35,799 nt of DNA from Gammaproteobacteria bacterium (GCA_009922685.1 RFVA01000023.1:1-35799); one strand, 5' to 3'; counted from the stretch's first letter, positions 19,810 to 30,001 are shown. Notes: generated from the sequence alone by a model not told the origin. Numbers and translations: made by a program.

Positions 19810-19837
19810 GACACACCCGTAGTTGGAGACAAAGTAG

Positions 19838-20194
19838 ATGGCCCGTATTGCAGGCGTAAACATACCGGATCACAAGCATTTGGTGATTTCACTCACAGCA
19901 ATCTACGGTATTGGCCGCACGAGAGCAAAAGCGATTTGTGAGCGTCTTGCGCTCAATCCAGCTGCCAAGGTCAAAACCCTCGATGAAGCGGATGTCGAAA
20001 GAATCCGTGAAGAAGTTGGTAAGTACACGGTGGAAGGCGACCTTCGTCGTGAAACTTCCATCAACATTAAGCGATTGATGGATCTCGGTTGTTATCGAGG
20101 TATTCGTCATCGTCGCGGCCTGCCCTTGAGGGGTCAGCGCACACGAACGAATGCACGGACCCGTAAAGGTCCACGCCGTCCGGTTCGTAAGTAA
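19838..20194 (+). CDS. rpsM: 30S ribosomal protein S13
   Basis: A 118-residue S13 (same as E. coli), making the head-to-50S bridges. It starts [20 protein letters not shown] and ends with the basic tail [20 protein letters not shown]. First gene of the alpha block. Confidence 0.98.
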   Translation: MARIAGVNIPDHKHLVISLTAIYGIGRTRAKAICERLALNPAAKVKTLDEADVERIREEVGKYTVEGDLRRETSINIKRLMDLGCYRGIRHRRGLPLRGQRTRTNARTRKGPRRPVRK

Positions 20195-20225
20195 TTCAAC
20201 ATATTAATAAATTAGGTAAGGTACT

Positions 20226-20612
20226 ATGGCTGGTCCCGGTCGCCCGACGAAGAAAATTAAGCGTGACATCTCTGATGGCGTTGTGCATATCAACGCCACG
20301 TTTAATAACACCATCATCACCATTACAGACCGTAAGGGGAATGCATTGGCCTGGGCCACTGCAGGTGCTTCGGGTTTCCGTGGTTCTAGAAAGAGTACGC
20401 CTTTTGCAGCGCAGGTTGCTGCCGAAAAGGTGGGAAATATCGTCAAAGAATATGGTGTCAGGAATCTGGATGTTGTGATTAAGGGTCCTGGCCCTGGTCG
20501 TGAATCTGCGGTCCGTTCACTGAATAACCTGGGTTTCAAAATCACCAATATTGTGGACGGAACACCAATCCCCCATAACGGCTGCCGTCCGCCTAAGAAG
20601 CGCCGCGTCTAA
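20226..20612 (+). CDS. rpsK: 30S ribosomal protein S11
   Basis: A 128-residue S11 (usual ~129) of the platform near the E site. Core: [19 protein letters not shown] and [18 protein letters not shown] at the C-terminus, including the Asn-Gly of the isoaspartate site known in E. coli. Confidence 0.98.
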   Translation: MAGPGRPTKKIKRDISDGVVHINATFNNTIITITDRKGNALAWATAGASGFRGSRKSTPFAAQVAAEKVGNIVKEYGVRNLDVVIKGPGPGRESAVRSLNNLGFKITNIVDGTPIPHNGCRPPKKRRV

Positions 20613-20626
20613 TTCGAGGATAAATC

Positions 20627-21247
20627 ATGGCAAGATATCTTGGCCCAAAATGTAAACTGAGCCGCCGTGAAGGTACGGATCTTTTTCTAAAGTCCCGTGG
20701 CAAGTCGCTTGAAGGGAAGTGCAAACTGGATCAGCAACCAGGACAGCATGGCACCAAACGTGCCCGCATGTCGGACTATGCGACCCAGTTGCGTGAAAAG
20801 CAAAAGCTACGCCGGATTTACGGCATCCTTGAAAAGCAATTCCGTAACTATTACAAGGCCGCCGCACAACAGAAGGGTTCAACGGGACAAAATCTCCTGA
20901 ACTTTCTTGAAGCCCGTCTTGATAACGTCGTTTACCGAATGGGCTTTGCTGCAACACGTGCCGAAGCACGCCAGTTGGTAAGCCACAAGGCCATCCAGGT
21001 CAATGGTCGCGTCTTAAACATTCCTTCTTATCAGTTGAAGGCGGGTGACGTCGTGAGCGTCCGCGAAAAGTCTAAGGCACAGCTTCGCATCAAGGATGCG
21101 TTAGGTGTGGCTGAGCAGTATGGCTTCCCGATCTGGTTGGATGTCGATTCCCAGAAGATGCAGGGAACCTACAAGTCTTCACCGGAACGTGCTGAACTGG
21201 GCTCTGAAATTAATGAGCAGCTCGTCGTCGAATTGTATTCTAAATAA
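20627..21247 (+). CDS. rpsD: 30S ribosomal protein S4
   Basis: A 206-residue S4 (same as E. coli), a primary 16S binder and, in E. coli, the repressor of the alpha operon. The S4 RNA-binding domain is at about 96-156 ([20 protein letters not shown]). The N-terminus has only scattered cysteines, not the zinc set. Confidence 0.98.
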   Translation: MARYLGPKCKLSRREGTDLFLKSRGKSLEGKCKLDQQPGQHGTKRARMSDYATQLREKQKLRRIYGILEKQFRNYYKAAAQQKGSTGQNLLNFLEARLDNVVYRMGFAATRAEARQLVSHKAIQVNGRVLNIPSYQLKAGDVVSVREKSKAQLRIKDALGVAEQYGFPIWLDVDSQKMQGTYKSSPERAELGSEINEQLVVELYSK

Positions 21248-21256
21248 TAGAATCTA

Positions 21257-22246
21257 ATGCAAAGTTATCTGGCCAATCTGATTAAGCCGCGACTTGTCGA
21301 TGTGACTCCGGTCAGTCGTAATAATGCGCGTATCGTCATTGAACCTCTTGAGCGCGGCTTCGGCCATACGCTCGGTAATGCACTGCGACGAGTGCTTCTA
21401 TCGTCTATCCCTGGTTGTGCCGTGACCTCGGTGAGTATTCAGGGGGTCGATCATGAGTACTCTTCCATTGATGGAGTCCGTGAGGACGTCCTCGACATTC
21501 TTCTCAACCTGAAGAATTTGGCCATCAAACTGCATGAAGGTAATAGTGCAGTGCTTCATTTGAAGCGCAAGGGACCAGGAATGGTCACGGCGGGTGACAT
21601 TCTGCCGAACCATGCCACCGAAGTGCTTAATCCTGATCTTGAGATTGCCAACCTGACGGATGTCGCAGAGCTTGATATTACTCTGCATGTTCAAAGGGGT
21701 CGCGGTTATCAGCCGGTCGCCATTCGTCTTCAGCAGCCCGATACGGCTGAAGTTGGCGCCCTGCAGCTCGATGCCTCTTTTAGTCCGATCAAGCGCGTTT
21801 CTTACAATGTCGAGAGCGCTCGAGTCGAACAGCGGACCGATCTTGACAAACTGGTCATTGAGATTGAGACCAATGGCACGCTGGAGCCTGAAGAAGCGGT
21901 ACGACAAGCGGCGGCTATTCTGAATGAACACTTGTCAGTCTTTATCGCTCTGAAAGGTGAAGATTCACCAGGCATTTCTGAGGAGCGTCCTGACTTTGAT
22001 CCTTTGCTGCTTCGCCCGGTCGATGACCTTGAATTGACGGTGCGTTCAGCGAATTGCCTCAAGGCTGAAAACATCTTCTATATTGGAGATCTCATTCTTC
22101 GAACCGAAAATGATCTCCTGAAGACCCCGAATCTCGGCAAGAAATCTCTGACAGAGATTAAAGACATCCTTGCGACCAAAGGGCTTTCATTAGGTATGCG
22201 CCTTGAGAACTGGCCGCCTGAAAGTCTCAAGCGCGACGATAACTAG
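21257..22246 (+). CDS. rpoA: RNA polymerase alpha subunit
   Basis: A 329-residue alpha subunit (same length as E. coli). The N-terminal domain, which starts polymerase assembly, includes [19 protein letters not shown]. The C-terminal domain (about 250-329) keeps [19 protein letters not shown], whose Arg/Asn residues contact UP elements, and ends [13 protein letters not shown]. It lies 9 nt after rpsD and 23 nt before rplQ. Confidence 0.98.
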   Translation: MQSYLANLIKPRLVDVTPVSRNNARIVIEPLERGFGHTLGNALRRVLLSSIPGCAVTSVSIQGVDHEYSSIDGVREDVLDILLNLKNLAIKLHEGNSAVLHLKRKGPGMVTAGDILPNHATEVLNPDLEIANLTDVAELDITLHVQRGRGYQPVAIRLQQPDTAEVGALQLDASFSPIKRVSYNVESARVEQRTDLDKLVIEIETNGTLEPEEAVRQAAAILNEHLSVFIALKGEDSPGISEERPDFDPLLLRPVDDLELTVRSANCLKAENIFYIGDLILRTENDLLKTPNLGKKSLTEIKDILATKGLSLGMRLENWPPESLKRDDN

Positions 22247-22269
22247 AATACAGACGATAGAGTAGAACC

Positions 22270-22632
22270 ATGAGACATCGTAAGTCTGGACGTAAGTTCA
22301 ATATGAACAGCAGCCACCGCGCTGCCCTGTTCCGCAATCTGACCAACGCTCTGATCCACAATGAGGTCATTAAGACCACGTTGCCCAAGGCCAAGGAGAT
22401 GCGCCGATTTGCAGAGCCCTTGATTACGCTTTCAAAGGAAGACAGCGTTGCAGCACGTCGTCTTGCTTTTGCAAGGACCGGTGATCGCGCCGTCGTCACG
22501 AAGTTGTTTGAACAGCTGGGGCCTCGTTATAAAGCTCGCCCAGGTGGCTATCTTCGTATTCTGAAGTGCGGTTTACGCGCCGGTGATGCCGCCCCTATGG
22601 CCTATGTAGAACTAGTTGATAGAGCTGAATAA
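22270..22632 (+). CDS. rplQ: 50S ribosomal protein L17
   Basis: A 120-residue L17 (E. coli 127). It starts [20 protein letters not shown] and ends [15 protein letters not shown]. Last gene of the superoperon, followed 24 nt later by a strong terminator. Confidence 0.98.
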   Translation: MRHRKSGRKFNMNSSHRAALFRNLTNALIHNEVIKTTLPKAKEMRRFAEPLITLSKEDSVAARRLAFARTGDRAVVTKLFEQLGPRYKARPGGYLRILKCGLRAGDAAPMAYVELVDRAE

Positions 22633-22650
22633 GCCTCTTGATCATTCCCA

Positions 22651-22680
22651 AAAAAGGCCCTGCATGTCAGGGCTTTTTTT
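22651..22680 (+). terminator. terminator of the ribosomal superoperon
   Basis: The stem GCCCTG/CAGGGC (22657-22662 and 22668-22673) with a 5-nt loop is flanked by an A-run on the left and seven Ts on the right. Confidence 0.93.
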
Positions 22681-22872
22681 ATAGGTCCATCGGGTCTCTC
22701 GATTGATTTTTCTAAGGCCCCATCAATGGGTTCTTGAGATGATGAGTCGCCCCTAAAGAATCTGTTCGGTCGTCGTCCTTTTGGGAGTTGAGAAGAGGGC
22801 CTTTAGGAGCGGTTAGAATATGACTGAGTAGATCTTATCGTCTACTTCATTTGATTGAGGAGGGAGCGCTCA

Positions 22873-23712
22873 TTGTTACCTGATCCCTTGGTTACCCATG
22901 CAACGTGCCCTAAGATCATGGGCATCTTGAATCTGACACCCGACAGTTTCTCAGATGGCGGATCCTATGGGGATCCCTCATCGGCGCTGAAGCAAGTCCT
23001 TAAAATGCGAAGTGAAGGTGCCGATGTCATTGATATTGGCGGTGAATCGACCCGCCCTGGCGCCTTGCCGGTGGATCCTGATGAACAATGGCGACGGGTT
23101 GGATCGATCTTCACGACCTTAGGGAGGGATGAAGAGCTGTCGACCATCCCCCTCAGTATCGATACCTCATCGAGTTGGGTAGCGGAGAAGGCAATCGCTC
23201 AGGGCGCCTGTATCGTGAACGATGTCTCCGCAGGTCAGCGGGATCCTGAGATCCTTGAGGTGGTCGCTAACAGCGAGGCGACCATGGTTCTGATGCACCT
23301 TAAGGGCATGCCCTTAAACATGCAGCAGGCGCCTTTTTATGAGGATGTGGTGACCCAGGTGATCGAGGCGCTCCTTGATCGCGTGGAGGTGGCGATCCAT
23401 CGGGGTATTCCGAAGGGGCGTCTCATGATTGACCCTGGTATTGGTTTTGGTAAGACGCGGGAACATAATCTTCTCCTCCTTCACGCCCTCCCTCAATTCG
23501 TCGCCTTAGGGTATCCGGTTTTGCTCGGCTGTAGTCGAAAGCGTTTCATGGGCGCCATCGTTCATGATGACCAACCGCGAGAGCTCCTCGGTGCAACCGT
23601 TGCGACGACCGCGCTCGGCGTTCAGGCAGGGGTTCACATGTTTCGTGTTCACGATGTGAAGGCTAATCATCAGGCGGCATGGGTGGCGCACGCCATAACC
23701 CAGGCGGGATAA
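22873..23712 (+). CDS. folP: Dihydropteroate synthase
   Basis: Joins 6-hydroxymethyl-dihydropterin diphosphate to p-aminobenzoate in folate synthesis and is the sulfonamide target. Signatures: MGILNLTPDSFSDGG (16-30), DIGGESTRPGA and LIDPGIGFGKT. The likely start is TTG 22873 (279 residues), because GGAGGGAG (22859-22866) sits 6 nt before it. TTG 22855 would start upstream of that site. It stands alone, without the common ftsH/glmM neighbours. The 190-nt gap before it, after the rplQ terminator, must hold its promoter, but I see no good -35/-10 pair. Its end faces panD, 21 nt away. Confidence 0.93.
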   Translation: MLPDPLVTHATCPKIMGILNLTPDSFSDGGSYGDPSSALKQVLKMRSEGADVIDIGGESTRPGALPVDPDEQWRRVGSIFTTLGRDEELSTIPLSIDTSSSWVAEKAIAQGACIVNDVSAGQRDPEILEVVANSEATMVLMHLKGMPLNMQQAPFYEDVVTQVIEALLDRVEVAIHRGIPKGRLMIDPGIGFGKTREHNLLLLHALPQFVALGYPVLLGCSRKRFMGAIVHDDQPRELLGATVATTALGVQAGVHMFRVHDVKANHQAAWVAHAITQAG

Positions 23713-23733
23713 GCATCTGGCCGGTGCCCAGGG

Positions 23734-24117
23734 CTATTTCTGGCGTTGAACAGGAATGGAGTCGCCGGTTCGATCGATTCGATTGTCGGCGCTGAGATAG
23801 ATCAGGCGTGGCTTAAAGGCCTTGAGTTCTGATGCATCGAAGGCCCCATAGGCACAGATAATCAGAATGTCCCCAGGCGCAGCCAGTCGCGCGGCTGCGC
23901 CATTGACTGAAATGATACCGGAATGATCTTCAGCCCGAATCGCATAGGTGACCAGGCGGGCACCGGTGTTGACGTTATAGAGATGGATCTGTTCGTATTC
24001 ATGGATCCCCGATTGATCCAGGAGATGGCCATCGATGGCGCATGAACCTTCGTACTCCAGTTCCGAGTGGGTCACTCGGGCACGGTGGAGTTTGGCTTTC
24101 AGCATCGTTGTCAGCAT
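23734..24117 (-). CDS. panD: Aspartate 1-decarboxylase proenzyme
   Basis: A 127-residue proenzyme (usual ~126) making beta-alanine for pantothenate and CoA. It cleaves itself to form a pyruvoyl cofactor: the site is G24-S25 in YEGSCAID. That numbering supports ATG 24117 ([17 protein letters not shown]) over an upstream ATG at 24144. [11 protein letters not shown] and GDILIICAY are family core. A promoter lies just upstream. PanM/PanZ or other maturation partners are not in the window. Confidence 0.96.
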   Translation of the reverse strand: MLTTMLKAKLHRARVTHSELEYEGSCAIDGHLLDQSGIHEYEQIHLYNVNTGARLVTYAIRAEDHSGIISVNGAAARLAAPGDILIICAYGAFDASELKAFKPRLIYLSADNRIDRTGDSIPVQRQK

Positions 24118-24151
24118 TCTTGAGCGCCTGTAATCAAAGACCAAGAGCGGA

Positions 24152-24180
24152 ATTATCTATAAAATCGGCCTCTCTCGCAA
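24152..24180 (-). promoter_or_regulatory. candidate panD promoter
   Basis: On the minus strand TTGCGA (24180-24175) and GATAAT (24157-24152) are spaced 17 nt apart, about 35 nt ahead of panD ATG 24117. The remaining sequence up to tatA (24181-24312) holds no gene; TAAGAT at 24279-24284 could be a weak tat -10 without a clear -35. Confidence 0.55.
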
Positions 24181-24312
24181 TCATCCCAAGCCTCAGAGTG
24201 CTTCAAAGGACCACTTGCTCACCTTCTTGAGGGTGGCGGATCAGGTGTCTAACGCTGGGGAGACCTTTTGTAATTTGCTAAGATGAGCCATTAAAACCAA
24301 GGGAGATGCATC

Positions 24313-24525
24313 ATGGGAATTGGTATCTGGGAACTGCTCTTGCTGTTCATGATTGTCTTGTTATTGTTTGGAACGAAACGTCTCAGAAATATCGGCGGCG
24401 ACCTTGGTTCTGCGATTAAGAGCTTTAGATCGGCCATGCATGATCAGGACCCCGTCGAAAAGCCTCAGCCGCCGGCCCCTGAAATCGCTCAAGAAGACGA
24501 TAAGCCGAGCGCTAAGGACGCTTAG
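24313..24525 (+). CDS. tatA: Sec-independent translocase protein TatA
   Basis: A 70-residue pore-forming Tat component. A single N-terminal membrane helix (about 4-20, WELLLLFMIVLLLFG) is followed by FGTKRLRNIGGDLG and an amphipathic helix, then an acidic/proline tail (EKPQPPAPEIAQEDD). GGGAG precedes ATG 24313. It starts a tatABC operon; tatB follows after 5 nt. Confidence 0.95.
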   Translation: MGIGIWELLLLFMIVLLLFGTKRLRNIGGDLGSAIKSFRSAMHDQDPVEKPQPPAPEIAQEDDKPSAKDA

Positions 24526-24530
24526 GCGCC

Positions 24531-24851
24531 ATGTTTGATGTGGGGTTTAGCGAGTTACTCCTCATTGGGATCGTCGGCCTTGTGGTGTTCGGGCCTGAAC
24601 GGTTGCCGCGTTTGGTTCGAGAGGTCTCTGGCTGGATTCATAAAATTCGAACCGTTGTTCATTCTGCAAAGTCTGAAATTGACCGTGAGTTCCAGCTGAT
24701 AGAGCTACGAGAAGCCATGGAGGCCAAGCGTCTTAAGTTCCAGGAAGAGGTGGAATCGATGACGATCGCCCCGGTAGAACCAGTCGCTCCGGCGCCATTG
24801 TCTTTGGAACCCCCCAAAAAAGAGCCTGAGAAGCCTGATGCTGAGACGTAA
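24531..24851 (+). CDS. tatB: Sec-independent translocase protein TatB
   Basis: A 106-residue protein that forms the twin-arginine substrate receptor with TatC. The N-terminal helix carries ELLLIGIVGLVVFGPERLPRL, whose FGPERLP is the TatB hallmark, followed by a long amphipathic helix and a proline/alanine-rich tail. It overlaps tatC by 14 nt. Confidence 0.94.
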   Translation: MFDVGFSELLLIGIVGLVVFGPERLPRLVREVSGWIHKIRTVVHSAKSEIDREFQLIELREAMEAKRLKFQEEVESMTIAPVEPVAPAPLSLEPPKKEPEKPDAET

Positions 24852-25593
24852 GGACACCCTGAAGGATGATGGGGAGCAACCTTTTATAGCGCATCTCGTT
24901 GAGCTTCGTGATCGCCTCATTCGTTCTATCGTGGTGGTTGGTCTCCTCTTTGGAGGGCTCTCATTTTGGGCCAATGACCTCTACGCCCTCTTGGCGGGCC
25001 CCTTGACCCGCCATTTGCCACCGGGGGCTCAAATGATTGCTATTGGGGTGGCATCACCCTTCCTTGCGCCTTTAAAACTGACGCTTTTTGTGGCTTTGGT
25101 TCTTGGGGTCCCCTATCTTCTTTATCAGGCGTGGGCCTTTATTGCCCCGGGTCTTTACCAGCATGAAAAGAAGCTGGCACTGCCGCTCCTCGTGGCCAGT
25201 ATTGTGCTCTTTTATGGCGGTATGGCGTTTGCCTATTTCGTGGTCTTTCCCTTGATCTTTCAGTTCATGGTCATGACGGCCCCCAAGGGGGTAGCCGTCA
25301 TGACGGATATCAACCAGTACATGGATTTTGTGCTCACCCTCTTTATTGCTTTTGGGGTCTCCTTTCAAGTTCCGATTGCAACGATCCTTCTGGTGGTCTC
25401 AGGGCTTGTGACCCGGGAGTCGATTGCGGATAAGCGGCCCTATGCCATTGTTTTCGCTTTTGTCATTGGGGCAGTCCTGACTCCGCCCGATGTGGTTTCG
25501 CAAACACTGATGGCGGTTCCTATCTGGATTCTGTTTGAACTAGGGCTGATCTTTTCACGCTTATTCGTCAAAGACACGGTGCCTTCATCCTGA
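24838..25593 (+). CDS. tatC: Sec-independent translocase protein TatC
   Basis: A 251-residue inner-membrane protein, the core receptor for folded proteins with RR signal peptides. It has the conserved N-terminal HLVELRDRLIRS (the usual L.ELR.R motif) and six hydrophobic helices; the loop FIAPGLYQHEK and the segment AFGVSFQVPI are characteristic. ATG 24838 lies inside tatB, so expression is coupled. A bidirectional terminator follows 6 nt later. Confidence 0.96.
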   Translation: MLRRKDTLKDDGEQPFIAHLVELRDRLIRSIVVVGLLFGGLSFWANDLYALLAGPLTRHLPPGAQMIAIGVASPFLAPLKLTLFVALVLGVPYLLYQAWAFIAPGLYQHEKKLALPLLVASIVLFYGGMAFAYFVVFPLIFQFMVMTAPKGVAVMTDINQYMDFVLTLFIAFGVSFQVPIATILLVVSGLVTRESIADKRPYAIVFAFVIGAVLTPPDVVSQTLMAVPIWILFELGLIFSRLFVKDTVPSS

Positions 25594-25599
25594 TGTTCT

Positions 25600-25638
25600 C
25601 CCATAAAAAAACCCCGATGAACGGGGCTTTTTTATGGG
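25600..25638. terminator. bidirectional terminator, tatC / minus-strand dap operon
   Basis: CCCATAAAAAA and TTTTTTATGGG flank a CCCCG/CGGGG stem with an ATGAA loop. Each strand therefore ends in a T-run after a GC stem, serving tatC on + and the small secreted protein gene on -. Confidence 0.9.
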
Positions 25639-25653
25639 AAAGGCTCCGAGCTA

Positions 25654-26058
25654 CTATTTGATCCTGGTGAGTTCCTTGCCTTCGCTGTCGAAATGGCAGA
25701 TGCCGGCGACGAAATAACCGCACTCCGCTGATTGTTCCACCTTGGCGCCATCCGTGGTCAGCTGGACTTTGAGCGCACAATGCTTCGTTTCCCCTTCAAT
25801 CTGCTTCTTGATGGTGATCTCGTTGTCACCGGTTTTTTTCGCATCTCCTGAGATTTCCGCTTCGCAGGGCTTGCGGTCTGCTTCCGTGGCGCCATTGGGT
25901 TCAAAATTGACATCCATACTGCCACTAAGATCATTACCGACCTGGGTGATTTTAAGATGTTGGACGTGGTTGCCGTCCTTCCGGATGTAATGTTCGGTGG
26001 CGGCCATAGCCGACGTTGAGACCAGGAAGGTCACTAAGGCAAAGAAGATATTTTTCAT
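25654..26058 (-). CDS. Small secreted four-cysteine protein, function unknown
   Basis: A 134-residue protein I do not recognise. A clear signal peptide (MKNIFFALVTFLVSTSAMA, cut before ATEHY) sends it to the periplasm. The mature 115 residues are charged and predicted mostly beta by eye, with cysteines C65, C94, C113 and C121, which could form two disulfides. The stretches HLKITQVGNDLSGSMDVNF and GDNEITIKKQIEGETKHC alternate polar and hydrophobic residues, as in a small beta-sandwich. It lies 37 nt downstream of dapD on the same strand with no terminator between, and ends at the shared terminator, so it may belong to the proS-dapC-dapD transcript. No link to lysine synthesis is evident. Confidence 0.8.
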   Translation of the reverse strand: MKNIFFALVTFLVSTSAMAATEHYIRKDGNHVQHLKITQVGNDLSGSMDVNFEPNGATEADRKPCEAEISGDAKKTGDNEITIKKQIEGETKHCALKVQLTTDGAKVEQSAECGYFVAGICHFDSEGKELTRIK

Positions 26059-26095
26059 GATGATTCTCTTAAAGGGTGATCAAAATAAGGGGGTG

Positions 26096-26911
26096 TTAGT
26101 CGCGGAGCAGTTCGTTGATGCCCACCTTGCTCCTCGTTCTTTCATCGACTTGCTTAATAATCACAGCACAATAGAGGCTGTGACTGCCATCTGAAGCGGG
26201 GAGGTTTCCGGAAACCACCACGGAGCCTTTTGGAATCCTGCCATAACTGATCTCCCCCGTCATCCGGTTATAGATCTTGGTGCTCTGGCCGATATAGACA
26301 CCCATGGAGATCACCGAACCCTCCTCGACAACGACGCCTTCCACCACTTCAGAGCGGGCACCGATGAAGCAGTTATCTTCAATGATGGTAGGACCCGCCT
26401 GGAGAGGCTCGAGGACCCCGCCGATACCGACGCCGCCCGAGAGGTGCACATTCTTGCCGATTTGAGCGCAGGAGCCAACTGTTGCCCAGGTATCGACCAT
26501 CGTCCCTGAATCGACATAGGCCCCGATATTGACAAAAGAAGGCATCAAAATTACCCCTGAGGCGATATGCGCCCCACGCCGAACGGCGGCTGGAGGGACA
26601 ATACGAACCCCTCTTGCCGCAAAATCTTCCGGGGAATAACTGCTGAACTTTGGCTCGACCTTATCGAAATATTTGGTTTCAGAGCCCTCCATCACGCGAT
26701 TGTCAGTGACCCTAAAGGATAAGAGGACCGCCTTCTTCAGCCACTGGTTGACGACCCAGTCACCCCCTACTTTTTCTGCGACGCGGGCTTTGCCCTGATC
26801 GAGGAGGTGAAGTGATTCTTGGATGGCGTCACGCACTTCTTTACTCACCGTGGTGGGACTGATCTGAGCGCGGTCTTCAAAGGCAGCGTTAATGATGTTT
26901 TCTAGTGACAT
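26096..26911 (-). CDS. dapD: Tetrahydrodipicolinate N-succinyltransferase
   Basis: A 271-residue enzyme (E. coli 274) that succinylates tetrahydrodipicolinate in the lysine/meso-diaminopimelate pathway. After an alpha-helical N-domain, the left-handed beta-helix shows repeated hexapeptides ([34 protein letters not shown]). The conserved [12 protein letters not shown] follows. It starts 8 nt after dapC and has no clear Shine-Dalgarno, so it may depend on coupling to dapC translation. Together with dapC it gives two consecutive pathway steps. Confidence 0.97.
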   Translation of the reverse strand: MSLENIINAAFEDRAQISPTTVSKEVRDAIQESLHLLDQGKARVAEKVGGDWVVNQWLKKAVLLSFRVTDNRVMEGSETKYFDKVEPKFSSYSPEDFAARGVRIVPPAAVRRGAHIASGVILMPSFVNIGAYVDSGTMVDTWATVGSCAQIGKNVHLSGGVGIGGVLEPLQAGPTIIEDNCFIGARSEVVEGVVVEEGSVISMGVYIGQSTKIYNRMTGEISYGRIPKGSVVVSGNLPASDGSHSLYCAVIIKQVDERTRSKVGINELLRD

Positions 26912-26919
26912 GTTGGTGC

Positions 26920-28251
26920 TTAAAAGGAAGGGTTTAAATGGATAAAACGGGTGATCCTATGCGCGGCCTCAAGACACTGATCGAGGGGAGCGACGAGAGC
27001 GAGCCGAATATGACTTTGCCCTGGATTCATGCCATCGGCCTCCCTTGAAAGGAAGCTCCCTGGGAGCACCGTCAGATGCTCTTGGGCAAAGAGGTCTCTG
27101 GCAAAGCGTTGATCATCGCCGCCGATATCAGGCCAGAGATAAAAACCCGCGGGAGGGATGTCGATCTTCATAACGCTTGAAAGGATTTCAGCGACCGCCT
27201 TAAATTTCTCCCGGTAGAGGGCTCTGTTCGCTATCACGTGATTTTCATCGCACCATGCCGCGATGCTCGCATACTGCACCGGGATCGATAAGGCAGCGCC
27301 ATGGTAGGTTCTGTAGCGAAGAAAGGGGGTCATCAAGTCGGCATCGCCCGCGATAAAGCCTGAACGAAGGCCGGGAGCGTTAGACCTTTTAGAAAGGCTG
27401 TGAAAGACGATGCAGCGTTTGAAAGCGGTATTGCCCATCCCATGGGCGACCTCTAGAAGGCCTTGGGGTGGATTTTTTTCATCGTTGTAGAGTTCAGAGT
27501 AGCACTCATCAGAAGCGACAACGAAATCAAACTTATCAGCGAGGTCAAGGAGTTTCGCCATCTCCGTGGGGGGGAGGATGGCTCCTGTTGGATTTCCAGG
27601 GGAACACAGGTAGACCAACTGGCATTCGTTCCAGATCGCATCAGGAACGGCATCGAAGTTCGGGAGATAGCCGGATTCTCGCGTGGTATTCAGGAATGTC
27701 GGCGTGCCGCCAGCCAAAAGCGCTGCCCCTTCATAGATCTGATAGAAGGGGTTGGGCATGATCACCCTGGCTGCCCGCGTGGGATCAATCAGCGCTTGTG
27801 CGAAGGCGAAGAGGGCTTCACGGGTGCCGCTGCAGGGAAGGATCTGATGTTCAGGGTCGATGGCTCCGGCTGGGAGCTTGAAGCGGCGACAGAGCCACTC
27901 GGCGATCACTCCACGAAGTTCAAGGAGACCCTTGGTCGCCGGGTACTGGGTCAAGCAATCGAGATGATGGGCCAGAGCCTCTTTAATGAGGTCGGGTGTT
28001 GGATGCTGTGGTTCACCCATCGACAGGGCGATGTGATCGAGGTGCTCAGGTGGCGTCAGTCCAGCCTTCAGTCGGGCCAGCCGCTCAAACGGGTAGGGCT
28101 GGAGACGGTCCAGAAGGGGGTTCATCGATTGAAAGGGGGGAGGGGTGAACTTTGAAGGATCTATCCAGGAATTATAGGCTAAACGGTTGGGTGTCACCAC
28201 ATCCTCTAGGGTCCCAGGGCGAAGCTTCGGGGCCCTAGAGAAGAGGCTCAT
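26920..28251 (-). CDS. dapC: Succinyldiaminopimelate transaminase, N-terminally extended
   Basis: A PLP fold-I aminotransferase, the step after DapD. PLP site [17 protein letters not shown] and the substrate region GFIAG are present. The family usually begins [16 protein letters not shown], which here starts only at residue 43 (ATG 28125). From ATG 28251 the frame gives 443 residues, with a 42-residue extension rich in Pro. ATG 28251 has a good ribosome site (AAGGGG, 7 nt away) 3 nt after the proS stop, while ATG 28125 has none, so I prefer the longer form. Whether the extension is kept or functional is uncertain. It is co-directional with proS and dapD. Confidence 0.92.
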   Translation of the reverse strand: MSLFSRAPKLRPGTLEDVVTPNRLAYNSWIDPSKFTPPPFQSMNPLLDRLQPYPFERLARLKAGLTPPEHLDHIALSMGEPQHPTPDLIKEALAHHLDCLTQYPATKGLLELRGVIAEWLCRRFKLPAGAIDPEHQILPCSGTREALFAFAQALIDPTRAARVIMPNPFYQIYEGAALLAGGTPTFLNTTRESGYLPNFDAVPDAIWNECQLVYLCSPGNPTGAILPPTEMAKLLDLADKFDFVVASDECYSELYNDEKNPPQGLLEVAHGMGNTAFKRCIVFHSLSKRSNAPGLRSGFIAGDADLMTPFLRYRTYHGAALSIPVQYASIAAWCDENHVIANRALYREKFKAVAEILSSVMKIDIPPAGFYLWPDIGGDDQRFARDLFAQEHLTVLPGSFLSREADGMNPGQSHIRLALVAPLDQCLEAAHRITRFIHLNPSF

Positions 28252-28254
28252 GCC

Positions 28255-29958
28255 TTAGCCCCTTCGGGTTAAAAGGAAGGGGACCACTTCATCGATCGCG
28301 ATCTCGATGGCTTCCTGATCCTTCCGTCCCTTGTATTCCGCTCTCCCGGTTTCAAGAAGTCGATCGCTGATGACAATCCGATGGGGGATCCCGACCAATT
28401 CCATATCGGCAAACATGACGCCAGGCCGTGCCTTCCGATCATCGAAGAGGACCTCGAGTCCTGCTTGTTTCATCGCCTCGTAAAGGCGCGTGGCGGTTTT
28501 TTCAAGGGCTTCCGAGGTGGCCATGTTGATGGGCGTCAGTGCGACTTCGAAGGGGGCTAGGGCCGCTGGCCAGATGATCCCCTTGTCATCGTGATTCTGT
28601 TCGATCGCCGCTGCTACAACGCGGGAGACACCAATCCCGTAGCAGCCCATGGTCAGAACTTGATTTTTGCCCTCTTCATTGAGGACGGTCGCGCCCATGG
28701 CCTCTGAGTATTTGGTGCCGAGCTGGAAGATATGACCGACCTCAATACCGCGGGCTATTCGAAGGGACCCTTGCCCGTCAGGGCTTACGTCTCCTTCGGT
28801 GACCAAACGGAGGTCTTTCATTTCAGGTAGAGGAAGATCGCGACCGAAATTGACGCCCTGAAAGTGGCGGCCATTGTGATTGGCGCCACAAGTAAAATTA
28901 GTCAGTGACCCCACGCTGAGGTCGGCAATGATTGGAATCTCAAGGCCTCTGGGCCCGACCGATCCTGGGGCACATTGCGCGGCTTCGAGGACTTCGGCTT
29001 CGCTAGCAAATTCGAGAGGGCTCGCCACGGCCTCGATTTTTGAAGCTTTAACGGGATTCAATGCGTGATCCCCGCGTAAAAGAAGGGCCACAACGCCGCC
29101 AGCCGACCCTTTAACGATCAAGGTCTTGACGATTTTTTCAGGGGGTATCGAAAGGAACGCGCTGACCTCCTCGATGCTGTGTTGGCCCGGAGTTTCAACG
29201 GTGCTCAAGGGGACCTCAGGGTCCTGAGTCACGGGGATGGCTTTGGCTTCCGCCATTTCGACGTTGGCGGCGTAATCACTTTGATCGGAAAAGGCAATGG
29301 CATCCTCGCCAGAATCAGCAAGAACGTGGAATTCGTGGGACAGGCTGCCGCCAATGGCTCCGGTATCCGCTAGCACGGCTCTAAATTCAAGCCCGAGACG
29401 CTCAAAAATGCGGGAGTAAGCCCCATACATGGTCTCGTAGGTCTCGTTGAGGGAGTCTTGGGTCATGTGGAAGGAGTAGGCATCCTTCATGAGAAACTCC
29501 CGGGCCCGCATCACCCCGAATCGAGGGCGAATTTCATCGCGGAATTTACTCTGGATTTGGTAGTAGGTCAGCGGAATCTGCTTATAGCTTTTGATCTCGT
29601 TTCGAACTAGATCGGTAATAATTTCCTCATGGGTCGGCCCAAGACAGAAATCGCGCTGATGGCGATCCTTAAAACGACAAAGCTCGGGTCCAAAAATATC
29701 CCAGCGCCCGGAATCCTGCCAGAGTTCCGCGGGCTGAACCGAGGGCATCAGCACTTCAAGGGCGCCAGCCCGCTCCATTTCTTCACGGACGACCTGCTCT
29801 ACTTTTCGAAGGACACGAAGACCGAGGGGTAACCAGTTATAGAGTCCGGCAGCCAATTTACGAATTAAACCGGCCCGGATCATGAGTTGGTGGCTGATGA
29901 TCTCGGCGTCTGCGGGGGTTTCCTTGACGGTGTTTAGAGGGAATTGGCTGGTACGCAT
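28255..29958 (-). CDS. proS: Prolyl-tRNA synthetase, with editing domain
   Basis: A 567-residue bacterial-type class II synthetase (E. coli 572). It charges tRNA-Pro. The start [19 protein letters not shown] is canonical. Motif 2 is in LGPTHEE and [17 protein letters not shown], the inserted INS (YbaK-like) editing domain lies at about 235-385, and motif 3 is [17 protein letters not shown]. The anticodon domain closes the protein. No Shine-Dalgarno is visible ahead of ATG 29958. It heads the minus-strand proS-dapC-dapD run. Confidence 0.97.
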   Translation of the reverse strand: MRTSQFPLNTVKETPADAEIISHQLMIRAGLIRKLAAGLYNWLPLGLRVLRKVEQVVREEMERAGALEVLMPSVQPAELWQDSGRWDIFGPELCRFKDRHQRDFCLGPTHEEIITDLVRNEIKSYKQIPLTYYQIQSKFRDEIRPRFGVMRAREFLMKDAYSFHMTQDSLNETYETMYGAYSRIFERLGLEFRAVLADTGAIGGSLSHEFHVLADSGEDAIAFSDQSDYAANVEMAEAKAIPVTQDPEVPLSTVETPGQHSIEEVSAFLSIPPEKIVKTLIVKGSAGGVVALLLRGDHALNPVKASKIEAVASPLEFASEAEVLEAAQCAPGSVGPRGLEIPIIADLSVGSLTNFTCGANHNGRHFQGVNFGRDLPLPEMKDLRLVTEGDVSPDGQGSLRIARGIEVGHIFQLGTKYSEAMGATVLNEEGKNQVLTMGCYGIGVSRVVAAAIEQNHDDKGIIWPAALAPFEVALTPINMATSEALEKTATRLYEAMKQAGLEVLFDDRKARPGVMFADMELVGIPHRIVISDRLLETGRAEYKGRKDQEAIEIAIDEVVPFLLTRRG

Positions 29959-30001
29959 GGGAGTGATCTGAGTCGTGTCAAAAGAGGGACTAAAGCCCTC
30001 T

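Noticed and set aside
22788-22819. folP promoter from TTGAGA and TAGAAT
   Set aside because: The spacing is 20 nt, too wide for a standard promoter.
27463-28155. 230-residue plus-strand frame within dapC
   Set aside because: Antisense to a well-conserved aminotransferase; composition is that of a reverse complement.
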